Origin: Acanthochlamys bracteata
Taxonomy: Eukaryota > Streptophyta > Magnoliopsida > Pandanales > Velloziaceae
NCBI GenBank assembly: GCA_019914995.1
Contig: CM034135.1
Location: forward strand, 5,458,501 to 5,522,500
Length of the DNA: 64,000 bases
Direction of reading: 5' to 3'
Positions within the stretch are counted from its first letter, which is position 1. Every line of letters starts with the position of its first letter. The position numbers and the translations under genes were made by a program. Shown one piece after another: positions 47,994 through 60,196 of this stretch. The notes beneath the pieces were generated by a model that did no database searches, had not been told where the DNA came from, and worked only from the letters and a program-made list of their open reading frames with translations.

Positions 47994-50900
47994 TTAAAAC
48001 ATACAGCAGCTCAGAAATCTCCCGAGGCTCTTCTTCTTCCTCTGCATCAAATAAAAGGTCAAAAAGTAGATCAAAGTGATGCAAACAGAAAGTAGCTGAT
48101 TTGGACGCTAAACATTGAACAATTTTGCTTTCACATAAACCCTATAGCTTTCTGATTGTCAGCTAGAAGGCAAATGCCAATTTTTTTATGCTTTTCATAT
48201 GCTTAACAAGTTATGCTTATCCAAATGTTGGATAGAAGCACAAGAGCCTTCAACGTAGAGGGGCAGAAGTAAATCATATGCAGCTTGCTCCTTGCAGTAA
48301 CTTTCTTCTTATATCCATATGCTGGTAATGTGAAACAGAAGAATGACTAAACGTGATTGCATATTAAGATTGAATAAGCTTCAAGCAATTTTAAGAGAAC
48401 AAAATTTCTATGATGAGAGTAGTATTTACTTCATGCAAGTGGAACTGTTTACCATACATGAATCTAAGACTTCAAGAATGTTCCTTAGAGAACTCCTTAA
48501 AAAGTATCTAGTTGGGAAGGTGCAGGACTGTTATACCTATTTAACGCAATATTGACATGCCCATTTATAACAGAAAGATAAAGTTCTCCCTAACAAACTG
48601 CTTCTGTCAGCAATCTAATGCAACGACAAACTCACCTTCAATCAACTAAACATTTTTTTTTCTATGATATAGTTGCATAAAAAGATGCTCACTTTTTCTA
48701 GTTAATGTTAATGTCAGAGAAACTTCACTCGCAATATGATTGAATACTCTTTTCCACAGATATCGAAACCAAACGGTATTGTAAGAGGACAAGAAACAAG
48801 GGGGTTGCGGCTCCAAAAATTTTATATTATAAGAAATTGAAAATTGTTTGCTAGGGTACGAGAGACTCTCTTTATTATTTTTTACATAATGGCTGACCAC
48901 CTTAAGATGATCTAACGTCTCTTTCTCTTCTACATGAAGATTTGAGGCAAGTCATCTCTATGGACTACTCGCAAAGGTAGTATCTACTTTAAGAGGTTAT
49001 CTTGTACTGGTCTAAAATCCTACTAGTCGTGGAAAGTGTTTTCCTTCTGTTTCCAAGCAGGATATTTCATGATAACGACTTAGCACTTACACCAAACACC
49101 ATAAGCTAAACCGTCCACCAACAGTAGTGTTGCTTTAAGTCCCAACAAACATGTATGATCCATGTTAATAAGATTCAGAAGGAAAACATAAAAATAATAA
49201 GAACTCACGTGTGGAAGGACAGTGTATGTCAAATTAGAGAGGTTTAACAAAGTGCTTTTTTAAGCAGTGCCATATATACTCCTGTGCAGTTAGCTTATCG
49301 TTTGATAATGAGTTCTCCAACAAACCAACAATAATAATTGATGAAGACTCAAGGTACCCATAGCTTTTAAATGTTCACGTATTACGTATTAGACATAGGA
49401 TAAAACTTCAAGAACATTTCGTACGTCCTCCAACTTTCCAATTTTCTTTTACGTCCATCCATCACACCATCACAAGGAGTATTTCACCCCACCGATCCTT
49501 GCTACCATATATTGTGGAAAGAGCTCCATATAGCAGATTTACGATTATATATATATGCATGTACTTAGCTACAGGTACACATGCACTTATATTGGTATGT
49601 ATATCCAAGAGTACATATTCCCAAGAACTATCATATTAGTACAAAAGGTAGGGTATTGAAAAGCAAATAAGAAGAGAATGAGCAAGGGGTAAGTGCATTG
49701 CATGCAGTAAATGAGTAGGATCATACACTAATATCTGAAATCTAAAATACGTGAAGTACACAAATTTGGCGTCTATGAGTCTGCATTTGGAATCTCACTT
49801 AGATATTTTGGACCTTAATCGTTCACAACTGCAAAGGGATAGTATTCTTGTTAAATATACTAGAAGGCAATGGTACATCAACTTTAGGAAGACTCTAACG
49901 TCCAAAAGAATATTCTGCATCGTGCACCAAGAAAAATGGCATGAGTTTGATACTTCAGATTGTAGAGGTGTCAGGTAGATGCTGGTGAATAATTGAAGAA
50001 AAAGCAGCAGTTCCTGAAAAGTTATTTGGACTAGACAAGAATCAGAAACGAGGGACATCTCTAGGGTGTTAAGCATAGGAAGAAGAAAATTGGACTTGTT
50101 GCTCTACGAAATGTTTACAATATATTACAAAGAGATATAATGATGTCTACCTGTGCAAGGAAATGGCTTTGTCTATCCAGCTATTATAGAAGAAAATCGA
50201 GACTAGATAATCGGGCTCCTAAAAGTTGGATATACAGATTTTCATTTTGTGATTGGTGACATGTAACTCATATACCCCAAAATCTAATGAATATAGAAGC
50301 ATGTGGCAGAGAATAAAGGACGATTTCATCCTTAGCGTGTTCGATTTTGCTTTGATCTCATTTCACTACCTCAACAATCATAAATGTTGCTTTAAAATTG
50401 GTTGCTACCTTCATATCCTTGACAAAAGCACACCCTCAACAGCTAATATGACCAAAAGCGTTTCTACACCAATTGAAAGTGTTTTACTATTCGAACTCTA
50501 TTTAATTAGTAGGAAATGTAAGTTCATAAACTAATTATTGGTTGATATTTATATAATAGACTATTAAGCAGGAGTTTGGTCGTACTAGGATTTTATTATA
50601 GTTCATTTCTTAAGAGTTATGCTTAACAAAACTCTTTAATTAGGAGATTAATTGGATCGCTTTCAAGTTCTCATACTTTCACTTTCATAAGTCCTTTCCA
50701 ATGGTTGCAATTCAGGTAAAAACTGCATTGCTTTCTTTGACAAGAGGTATTCGTCTTTCTTTGAGGTTCACTCTTTATTCTATATGACATGTAGGCTTTC
50801 TTTATGTGTTGAAAGTTCTGCCAGCACCATAACCAAGGACTTGGTCCACACCAGATATTTCTAGTAAGCAACCTCTTGGCATCAACACCATGCTATCTAC

Positions 50901-51902
50901 AATCAGACGGAGAAATATGCAACTCAAACACGCCTGTCTTACTTCCTAGACTCAACTCTCGAGTCCATACGCTTAGTTAGAAATTGGTACTGTCTTTGAA
51001 ATTATTTGATAAGCTAACCAATAGGAAAAAGCATAAAAATCACAACGAGATCATATCAACATTTATCAAATTAAATGCACAAACAAACAAACCATTAGAG
51101 CATGATCAACACAATCCTATTAAAATCCTCACAGTTGCGACCTTAATTATCATTCACCAGGAAGCAACATACAACCCACAACCATGTCAAATAAAACTGA
51201 CAAAGAACTACAAGTAAATCGAGAAGAACATGCATTTTTCTGACTGCAATGTACTTCATCAACTACTTGTAATAACAAAGATATATGATGTTGCCCCTTG
51301 GTCCGTGCAATTGCTTAAACCAACAGCGATCATATATACAATGCACAGAAAGATAAACTAACTTTTACTTAAAGGAAAGAAGGGAAAGATATACTACCGA
51401 GGGCTGGGCATCCCCAAGATGGCGATTAATGAACTCGCTTTCGTTGCCAAGGCTAGCATGGTTGAATTCAAACTTGTTCTGCTTGCGGTTGGCACGGGCT
51501 TTAGTAAACACCATGGAGTAATCAGGTGATCCCGATTTGTGATCCCACCCTCCGAATTTTGGCACAGGCGTAAATCCTACTCCATGACCAACGCCACCTC
51601 CATCAACACCACCAAGGCCAGTCTTCTGCAGTATCAAATTCGATGCAACTTTAAATAAATAAAATTAACAAACTAACAAACAAATAGATACCATTTTTTC
51701 CTACATACAAGATAGAGCAGATTAACAAAAGCAGTTGTTTGATATAAGGTCGCAACTTGTGAGTATTCTAAAGAACTACGGGAATAAAAGTGACAGTACG
51801 GAATGGAACAAAGATCAGGTCATTCAACAAATGAAATAGAAAACCGAAGAAAATGGTAAATGGGGATAGGGAGCGTACCTGTCTGTGGTGGCTGTGAGCC
51901 AT
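47994..51902 (-). CDS. NOI: NOI/RIN4-type protein, 99 aa, three exons
   Basis: Exons are 51902-51879 (8 codons, MAHSHHRQ), 51625-51398 (76 codons) and 48041-47994 (15 codons plus TAA). All junctions are GT-AG and phase 0. The NOI domain carries the RIN4 cleavage-site consensus VPKFGGWD (residues 29-36), followed by YSMVFTKARANRKQNK. The new C-terminus made by the distant third exon is RKKKSLGRFLSCCMF, whose Cys-Cys pair next to basic residues fits S-acylation and plasma-membrane attachment, as in RIN4 relatives. The 3.36 kb second intron contains nothing recognisable. RIN4 family members are plasma-membrane regulators of immunity and targets of bacterial effectors, guarded by NLRs in Arabidopsis. 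A GT/GA-type leader lies upstream of 51,902. Function in this plant is inferred from the family only. Confidence 0.88.
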
Positions 51903-52326
51903 GGCGGGAAGAGAGGAGGCAAAGAGATAGGCGAGGGTGGTGAAGAAAAAAGAGTAGAGACAAAATTAAAAATTAATGCTGAAATAATATAGAAGAAGAT
52001 GTAGAGGCGAAAAGGAGAATGTTGAGGAGGAACGGGAAACACGGAGCATCATTAGTTAATCAATGTTTAAGATTTTAAATTCAATTCGCTATGTATAGAA
52101 AGTACTCGACCAAACAAATGAAGAAGAGGATGCAATCATTAGAAGTTCTGCGATTTAGTTAGTTAGTTTGTTCTGCTAATGATAATAATAATAATTAAAG
52201 ATTACCAAATAAGGAAAGAGAGGGAATTCAAATTCATCTACAACATTTTAAGGAAAGGGAATAAAATCTAAAACATTTTTTGTTTTTAAGTAAAAAAAAA
52301 AATTAAAAAAAAAAAAAAAACAATTT
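51903..52326. other. NOI upstream region and poly(A) tract
   Basis: This is the presumed leader and promoter of the NOI gene, purine-rich near 51,903-51,960. It is followed by an A-rich tract at about 52,288-52,320, which on the minus strand is a T-run directly behind the tRNA gene and would end Pol III transcription. Confidence 0.4.
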
Positions 52327-52398
52327 AGCCGTTGCCGGGGATCGAACCCGGGTCGTCCGCGTGACAGGCGGAAATACTCACCACTATACTACAAAGAC
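52327..52398 (-). tRNA. tRNA-Asp (GUC), variant
   Basis: The minus strand reads GTCTTTGTAGTATAGTGG... with anticodon loop CTGTCAC (anticodon GTC) and T arm CCGGGTTCGATCCCCGG; it has the length of a nuclear tRNA-Asp. A box (TAGTATAGTGG) and B box (GGTTCGATCC) are intact. Differences from the usual plant gene, as I know it: T at position 4 (a T-C mismatch in the acceptor stem), a T-A pair at the outer end of the anticodon stem, and T in place of G at the discriminator position. A long T-run follows on the minus strand. It may be a functional variant or a young pseudogene. Confidence 0.8.
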
Positions 52399-53353
52399 TT
52401 TGGTTGACCCTACTTGAAATTAATCTAAAATCTGATACTTGTAAACACTACATAGTGCACTTCGCTATTATATTCAAGTGAGTGCTTAAAAATTAAATAT
52501 TGTATAACGTAAAATTCATATATTTTCAAATTAATAACTTAAAATATTATAAAAAAATTAATGAAAAAATAAATAATTAAGATAATATAATATAATCACA
52601 GCATCTAAACTCGAGACAAAGCCTACGTTCACCCAAACCAAGATCTTCACATACTATGGATGGTGATTACATCGATCATGCTTTTTGTATCCCTTCCTGA
52701 TGCCTCAAACATATCATACTCATCATATTCATACGCGTACGACACTGGTGGAATCAACAATTACACGTCAGACCAACACAAAAGCTGCACTATAAAATAA
52801 AAATATAACAAAGAAAAATAACCACTAAAACATTCTTCATACATTTTACAAGGAAAAAACACAACTATCCGAAGTAAATTAAATCTCATTGACCTACCAC
52901 TTCACTGTTCTTCAGTGTCTTCTAAGACATCGACACAATGCGACTCCTTCCGTCGTCATGGCAATACAAACCACACGCTGCCTGAACAATCAAGCCATCT
53001 TACTACAAATTTCTTAGCTCTCATACAATTTGGTCCTTATAAAAACACCAGCTCACTTTGGAACATATATGGAAACTAAAGAAGCCCATGATCGGCAGAA
53101 CCATTATTTCTCAATTGACATAAATCTAATATACAACACTGCACTGCTCCAACTACTTAAACTCTACAATGTGAAATGATACTAACAATAATTAGAGACT
53201 GAAATCCCCATCATATCATTGTGAATAGCTTGTATCTTCGGGTTGGTTAGACTAACTTCACCGAATTAGCTCAGGAGACCTTTGCACTACACCAGCAATG
53301 AGGGGACGAATTCTTCCACGAATCTTAAAATAAGTTACGGATTAAAAATTGCT
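52399..53353. other. Gene-free interval and TGA 3' untranslated region
   Basis: No coding signal was seen. The part nearest 53,354 is probably the 3' untranslated region of the TGA gene on the minus strand. Confidence 0.35.
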
Positions 53354-56300
53354 TCATTCTCTTGGACGGGCTAGCCAGAGAGAGCTTAGTGCACGGAGAC
53401 GTGAGAAGTAGTCACTGATAGCAAGAAGAGCACGTGCAGACTGTCGGGTGGTCATAATGCGGTGCATTTGCTGCAGTGTTTGCTGCCGGAGATTATCAGC
53501 CTGACAAATAGATAATGTGTGAAGATCGAGAAATATCTGAAATATTATGCTCAAAAAGTTAAACCCTACAGTCACCTAAACCAAACCCAGCTTGTCTTTT
53601 TGTTGAATAATTGCATATATGAAAGAAGAATTCTACTCTAGCTGTGCCAGATAGGAATATTCTTACAACTTGTCATATTTTACTTAAAGTGCCTCAGATT
53701 TCATTTTATGTGAAGAATCAAAATGGATCAATGTTTGCATGTGCGAGGCTTAGAGAACAGCTTCTGAAGAATTAGATAAATCACACTAAGCAGAGTTTGA
53801 ACAGTGAGTACAAGTTTAACTATTTTGATCCCTCAGAAGCTCACCTGACGAATAAAGTTTTCTAGGGTTCCTAGCTTCCCCATCGCCATTGCCATCTGTC
53901 CCATGTAGTTAGCTACGTTTCCTGATGATCCAGAAGGCCCTAGGGAGCTGGCCAATGTTTCAGCCAGAGACTGCTGTAGCGCTTCCATTCCTTGTGAAAG
54001 GGCATCCTCAGCTTGCTGAGATGACTGCTGAAGGTTGCGTATACCCATCAATTGTTGCTCTGTTAGTGGCTCAAGCTGACTCACAAGGAGCTACAATTCA
54101 CACAAATAGACTCATTGAGAGTCGACCAAAGAAAATTGCAAGTAATTAGCACTTTAAAGAATTGCATTTATAACGAGGGTGTACAACTGTAGTTAGATGA
54201 AGAAGAATTTGTATATCATGCCAGTGCCAAGTTCCTAGTTGAATCATTTGGGTACAAAATCAGGAAGTGAACTATAATAAGTAAGCCTTTCAGCATAGAA
54301 GGGTCTCTCAGGTTCCCCCGTCACTTATCAATCCCGATCTACTGACAAATTGATAGACAAAGTCACCTTTGTCCTTAACAAGTGCTCACCTGGATGATGT
54401 TGCAATCTCGTACAGACTTTCAAAATATTGCTACCTGGAATCATATTTACAAACTTATTGTTCTATCAGAAGTCAAGTAGTTAACCAAATGTAAGTTGAT
54501 TTTTTTTTTCAACTGTATGCTCCAAACATGCCTGCATATGTAGTCGTAGAGATATCGTTTGTGTTCAGTATTCTGTTATTCGTCACTTGCGGTTGGTGAG
54601 CAAAAAGTTGAAGTATGGGAGGAGCAATTACTCTAACAAATATTGTCATTTTGACTATTCTTGTATATACTCTACATTATCTACGAGTTCCTAATGAATT
54701 CCTTCGTAGGTTAGGTCTTATTATGAGAATTTTTCTTTGGAAGTCTTCTAAAAGTAAGTACTTAAGGCTCTCTCTTTTCCCTTGGAATAAAGTTTGTTCT
54801 TCGAAGTCTATGGATTGCCTTAATATTAGATCTAATAAACAAGCTATACTTATGAATTTAGGCTTTAAAGTGATAAATGATTATAACCCCTCTTTAGTTG
54901 TCTTGTGTAAAGGCGAAATGTAGACTTATGGGACAAGTACTACCATCATAAGGCCAATATAATAAACAATACCAGCGACTGGACTCGTTATGCATATCCA
55001 TTTGATTGTTGTAATGCTTTTTTTTATGATCGGGCTGGCGATGGTGTAGGTATCCCAGGGGTTTTCAGGACATCAAAAATATTCGATGTGGCGTATTGAA
55101 CTTTTTTAGTTAATGTATTGACCTTTTCCTGTTTCCCATCACCACAAAAAAAATTAAAAATTATAAAAAAAAATAAATGAACAAAAAAAAAAAAAAAAAA
55201 AAGAAACAAGATTTGTGCCTACCAATTTATTTTCATGATGAATGTGTAAGATAATACTAGTATTCACCTTTTACCACCATGCAAGTTTCTAGTTGCGTCC
55301 AGATCAGGGAAGTAAGCATTCTACTTAAAGTACACAACTAACTTAAGCAGATAAATGAGATGCTGTGCTAGTAAACCTCAGCCAATACACTTAGGAAATG
55401 AATCGTTCAACCACTTGAAATAACTAAAAAGAGCTAGTGTGCCTTTTGAGATCCTGCACTAAACTTAATTATGACGATCACATTTGTAAATTACGCTATG
55501 TTTAAGGCTGAAGGAGAACGTTATCAACAACATTTAAAGACAACTGTTATGAAACTTAAGATTTCATCTCTCATTTTCATGCAGTGAACATTTAGTGAAC
55601 TATATCCAGTCTATCTTCTATTTAGTTCCCATGGGCAGACCTGCTACCTTATATAATAAATTAACAACATTAATCTCTTCTAGCTTCAATCCTACTCAAT
55701 GACAACTGAGATGGCACAGCTATATTATCAAATACGAACTAAGAAACAATATAGAGTGGACTTATTTTGTACCTTAAGAAGTTCGGAAGATCTGAAACCA
55801 CCCAGCCACATAAAGCACCTCTCTGCAGGCGTCTTCCACATTCCTGATAAGATGTGGAAAACATCAGCTTTCGCAGCATTAGCCTTAAGCTTAAAGATCT
55901 CATCATAGTGTGCCATGATATTTTCCACAATAACACGGAGATCGTTATCACTTGCATGAGCATTCACTGCAGCTCTCAACTCATTGATTTGCTTATTATG
56001 CTCCTCCAACCACCTGGAGTATTCTGCATCAAACACCAAAGCCCCTGCAATACAAATGAGAGAGGTTCACATATGTGCAGGCCAGTAAGAAGAAAATAAA
56101 TGAAATCAACAGGTTCACTTGATTCAGTCAACTCTCTTTTCTACCTCCTGATTCGGGATTTTTTATGGTGAATTCTGGACTGTAGAGGTTATTTTAACCT
56201 AAGCAATTTTGTAATTGGATAAGGATTGGAGGTTGCTGTTGTCACAGTTGTTGTTCTATTAAGTAATACTGACAAGAATCTTATTGCAATTACCTTATTC

Positions 56301-59300
56301 TTCTCGGTAAACATGCATACTAGTTTAACCACTGCATCTCTCAATTCAATTAAAGCTCCATATTCTTGAAAGTGGCCATATTTCCACCCAGAAACAAGAT
56401 AAAAAACATAAGGACAATATGACAAAGGGCATGGTAATGCAGTCGTATGTTGTATTAATACCCATCATGTAAAATTTTTAAACACAAGACACCACTACGG
56501 ACCACAACAACCATTTCACAACAAAAGGTCTGCAAGGTTTGGGAAAGCTCCAGCAGGCGTTCAAAGTTGGTAAACTAAATGCCTTTTGAAGCAGTACCTA
56601 ACAAAACAGCTCCATCCCCCTGTTCCCTCCTTCCACATGACTAAAGAGGTTTTTGTGAGCAACAAGAGCTCTGTCAAGGAGTTAAGATTCCAGTGGTTGA
56701 GTTACTATGCACTTAATTTTCATTGTCTCTAAAAAGACAAGAAAAACATCAAGAGCAAAGTTGATTGAGACTTTATCTTACAACTACTTTCAGGAAGAAT
56801 TATCCACATTGAATTTGGATACCTGTATTAGAAACGTGATCCATGCAAGCTTAGCCCATTTATAGATTTGATGTGCAATTACAGTACCATCACACAACCA
56901 TAAAAATACTATCGAAGGCGACAAAAGTCTATCATTATAGAAAGCAAAAAGAATGAAGCAAACTAGGAGAAGCTTTTGGCACAAACTTTTCATTAACCTA
57001 ACAAAACCTAAAAACTTAGTGCAGCATGTGATATATGCCAACACAAAGTAAAGTTCAAGATAGAATTAATACCATTTCCGCCCATAGAATGGGATTGGTC
57101 TCCTGTGCTTGAAATAAAGATGCCCTGGATGATAATAGCAAAAGTTCAGTCACCAACGTTAACCTCTTCATAGAACTTAATAAAGGTTAAGAGCAATAAA
57201 TGTACACATATACCTGCTGCCGAGCCCGCTGAAGTTCCTGTTCGAGCTGAGTAAGCTTGAGTCTACTGTTTTCAAGTTGTTGAACATAAGCCTTGTACAA
57301 AAGGAATCAAACTTTAGTTCATTCTTTCTATTTGACTGTAGAACTCTTTGGGTTAGCATGCAATATAGTAAGATAAGGTATCAACAGATATCAGCCTTTT
57401 CCCCCAACTAACAGTTTTTCTAGAGAGTAAGATCCAAATATGTATTGTATAAGAGAATAAATACCATCTCTAGGCAACACCATCAAATTGTCAACCCAAC
57501 TAATACCCCATTAGAATGTCACCCATAAATAAAGCATTGCTTCAGAAAACATAAGAAAACAATTGTAAATGCAGAAGCCCACATATGTAATTTCATTTTT
57601 GCTCTCTCAGCTAAATACTTGTAAAATCCAATTTGCTAGCAGATATTTCACAAATAATTAAGCTCTCATTATTGCAAACATTATAAGTAAGTGCATTACA
57701 AAGCAAACATCAAAGTACAGTCAATTGTTTGTAAATATCTGTTAGCAAATTCCAAATAATAAGCTTTTGGTCGAGTAACTTATAACGAAATCTTTTAGTA
57801 ATCATTTGCTGAGGTTGTACTCAACATGGCTATCAATAAACGTTGACAAAATTCCAAATAATGTTAACAATACGCTTGGCTATATTTTGATGGCTGAGGT
57901 CCTAGCAAACTTGTGTTCTAAAACCTCCTAGACCTTCAACTTATCACTGAGGCCAAGCTTGGGGTTGGATAATGACAATATCTAGTACTAGGTCTAAATC
58001 TACAGCTTTACATATGTCTTTATGTAAAACTAAACCTTAACTGGCATAGCACTGATCCATAGATGGAGCAAGTATGGGACTTGTCTTTACCCTCGGTAAC
58101 TACCAAAAGTAGCCAACCACTAACAGGAGGGGGGGCTAGCACATCGCCTCAAGAGGAAGTTGGCGGGTCACAATCAGCAGTGCCAATTTATATTCAAGAA
58201 ACCCCTCATTAAGACTAACCACACAGTATGCTTCTGAAGGTAAGCAGGCCAGTAACTGTCAGTAGGGTGAAGGTTAGAATAAAGGCCTGTTTGGGTTGTA
58301 CTCCCAGAACGCAACCCTACTGTTCAATTAATTTTTTATTATAGCGACTTTTGGAAAGCATGGGTGAATTGCACATCATATAATCATTATATGTACCTTT
58401 TATTTTATTCCCAAAAAATGGCAAGCTGTTTCCCAAAAATCCCCAAAAAGCTGCTTTTCTCCAAAAGCTCTACTTTTTAAGCAACCCCTAAGTTAGACAT
58501 GTCAACAGCCTAAATACTGCAAAATCAAGCCTATGACACAAAAACAAATAAAATTTCTGACAATACCAATTCAGTTGGTATAGTAAGCTCTCATTAATAT
58601 GGCAAATTGGGTAATACGGTTCATTCCTCATCATAGCCTAGACACTTAATACATGTCATAATAAAGTACATACGTCCCTTTTTCCTCTGCTTGTCTGTTT
58701 ATTTCTCACATTTAAACATAGAAGGTAGGAGTTGGCATTTGGGAAAATATGAATGTAATCTAATCATATCTTTCAAGCTAAAATTAGCATTCAACTTGCA
58801 AATGTTAAATCTAAACCAAAGCTCTGCCACTACTTGATTGAACATTATATTCATTACCATAGTAGCCTTTTTCAAATGCCTTACATTATATACAAATAGT
58901 GACATACAGGGATAGGAATTAACCTTTTTTCTCAACCGGCTCTTTCTTGCAGCTTCACGATTTTGAGCTAGTCGACGCAGCATCTAAGTTAAAAGGAAAG
59001 GTACGAGAACAGCTTATCTGAGAATCACCATCTTCACACAGGAGTGACCTCAGTTATTTGCAAATGTATATTACCTTTTGATCCCCAGCCTTATCCTTTG
59101 ATTTGTCACTAGAATCGGATACCGCCAGAATGGCTTGCCTTTGCTCAAACTGCGAAGCAGGGCAAAGAAGAAGCATCAACTATGTCATTGGCTAATGTTT
59201 AACAACAAACATGAAGAGACAGATTATTAATATGGTTGGGAAAAAAATGCAGATGCTTATTGGAGCCATCCAAATACTTTGCAATTTCTCAAATATAAAC

Positions 59301-60196
59301 AGAATATCTTGATGAGAGGTGATTACAAGGTCAGACCAGATTTAACTTGAGAGATATCTCAAACCAAAATTTAGAATAACAGTATCGCAAAAAGCACAGC
59401 TGCCAAATTTATTGATCTTTGGCACAAATAAAAATGTGCATATATAAGTAAAATACTCAGCTAGCACCAGCATTTTAGTTTGATTAATTTTTGTTCAATT
59501 TAGATGTTAAGGATTGGCTAATTGGAGAAGGTGTAGCCCTTTCCAAGAAAGGCGAAAGAAAAAGGATCCAAAAGCTTCACCGAATGAAAGATAAAGTATT
59601 TATACTAATAATGAAAAAAAAATATGAAAAAAGAAGAGGGAAGCTCACAATCTGATTCTTGTCATCTGTGTCAACAGATGTTGAGGTTTCTGTTCTAGGA
59701 CTAGCATCAGCCATTGCGGACTCAGCCCAGTTATCAAGGCGATTCCCACGCAGGACCACTGGATTTGACTGCTGGCCTTTCTGTTGTGGCAATGACTTTG
59801 ATCCTCCAAGACCACTACTAATAAATGGCGTAATTTTACTTGCACCAGCAGGCTGTGTTAAACAGAAAAGACTCAAGACAATATACATCATTGTACAGAG
59901 ACGAATAGAAGGTGAAGTGTTAGATGAAAATGATTGATGTCAGATTGTATTACTTTGCCGAATGTGCTAAGCGGAAGATGATCGGAAGCACCTAGCTGAC
60001 CAGCAGATTGTATACTATAAGGAGGACCTTAAAAACAAGTATATCAGTCCAAAACATAGGGCTTTGAAGTAGAGGCCAATAGAAACATAAAGAGGTAACA
60101 ATACATACTTCCACCTGCATTAATAGCATTGCCTAGCAGAGTAGGCTGTTCAATTGCAGGAAAATTTGAAACTCGGGAAGGGTGCATACCATTTTC
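53354..60196 (-). CDS. TGA2: TGA-type bZIP transcription factor (TGA2/5/6 clade), ten visible coding exons
   Basis: Exons from 5' to 3': 60196-60109, 60027-59954, 59852-59649, 59149-59075, 58983-58924, 57291-57214, 57124-57073, 56044-55773, 54090-53845, 53500-53354. All join in frame, mostly GT-AG. From the first in-frame Met (in ENGMHPSR) the protein has 428 residues. The basic region NREAARKSRLRKK is encoded by exon 5, and the leucine zipper AYVQQLENSRLKL by exon 6. The DOG1 domain (EYSRWLEEHNKQINELRAAV, HYDEIFKLK) and the ending LRALSSLWLARPRE are typical of clade II TGA factors, which bind TGACG (as-1) elements and recruit NPR1 in salicylate responses. The N-terminus before SMADASPRTETSTSVDTDD is long, like tobacco TGA2.1. 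The frame is open upstream of ENGM, to the acceptor at 60,197, so a further 5' exon may exist. Confidence 0.93.
54530..55203 (+). mobile_element. 5'-truncated L1-type LINE in a TGA intron
   Basis: A plus-strand frame from 54,615 carries the C-terminal end of an L1 reverse transcriptase: GGAITLTNIVILTILVYTLH, then RRLGLIMRIFLW, FPWNKVCSSKSMDCLNIRS, NKQAILMNLGFKVIND. After a stop and about 270 bp it ends in a poly(A) tract (about 55,180-55,203). It lies in the 1.68 kb intron between the last DOG1 exon and the exon starting LLVSQLEPLT, antisense to the gene. The 5' boundary is not sharp and no target duplication was fixed. Confidence 0.7.
58275..58495. repeat. MITE-like block in a TGA intron
   Basis: The block begins GGCCTGTTTGGGTTG, and the reverse complement of its end reads AGGGGTTGCTTAAAAAGTAG. 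Its AAAAGCTGC/AAAAGCTC subterminal motifs resemble the right end of the element at 32,300-32,562. It lies in the long intron between the basic-region exon and the zipper exon. Confidence 0.45.

Noticed and set aside
48100..51360. Short open frames in the long NOI intron
   Set aside because: They are under 100 codons, overlap on both strands, and lack start context, homology or splice support.
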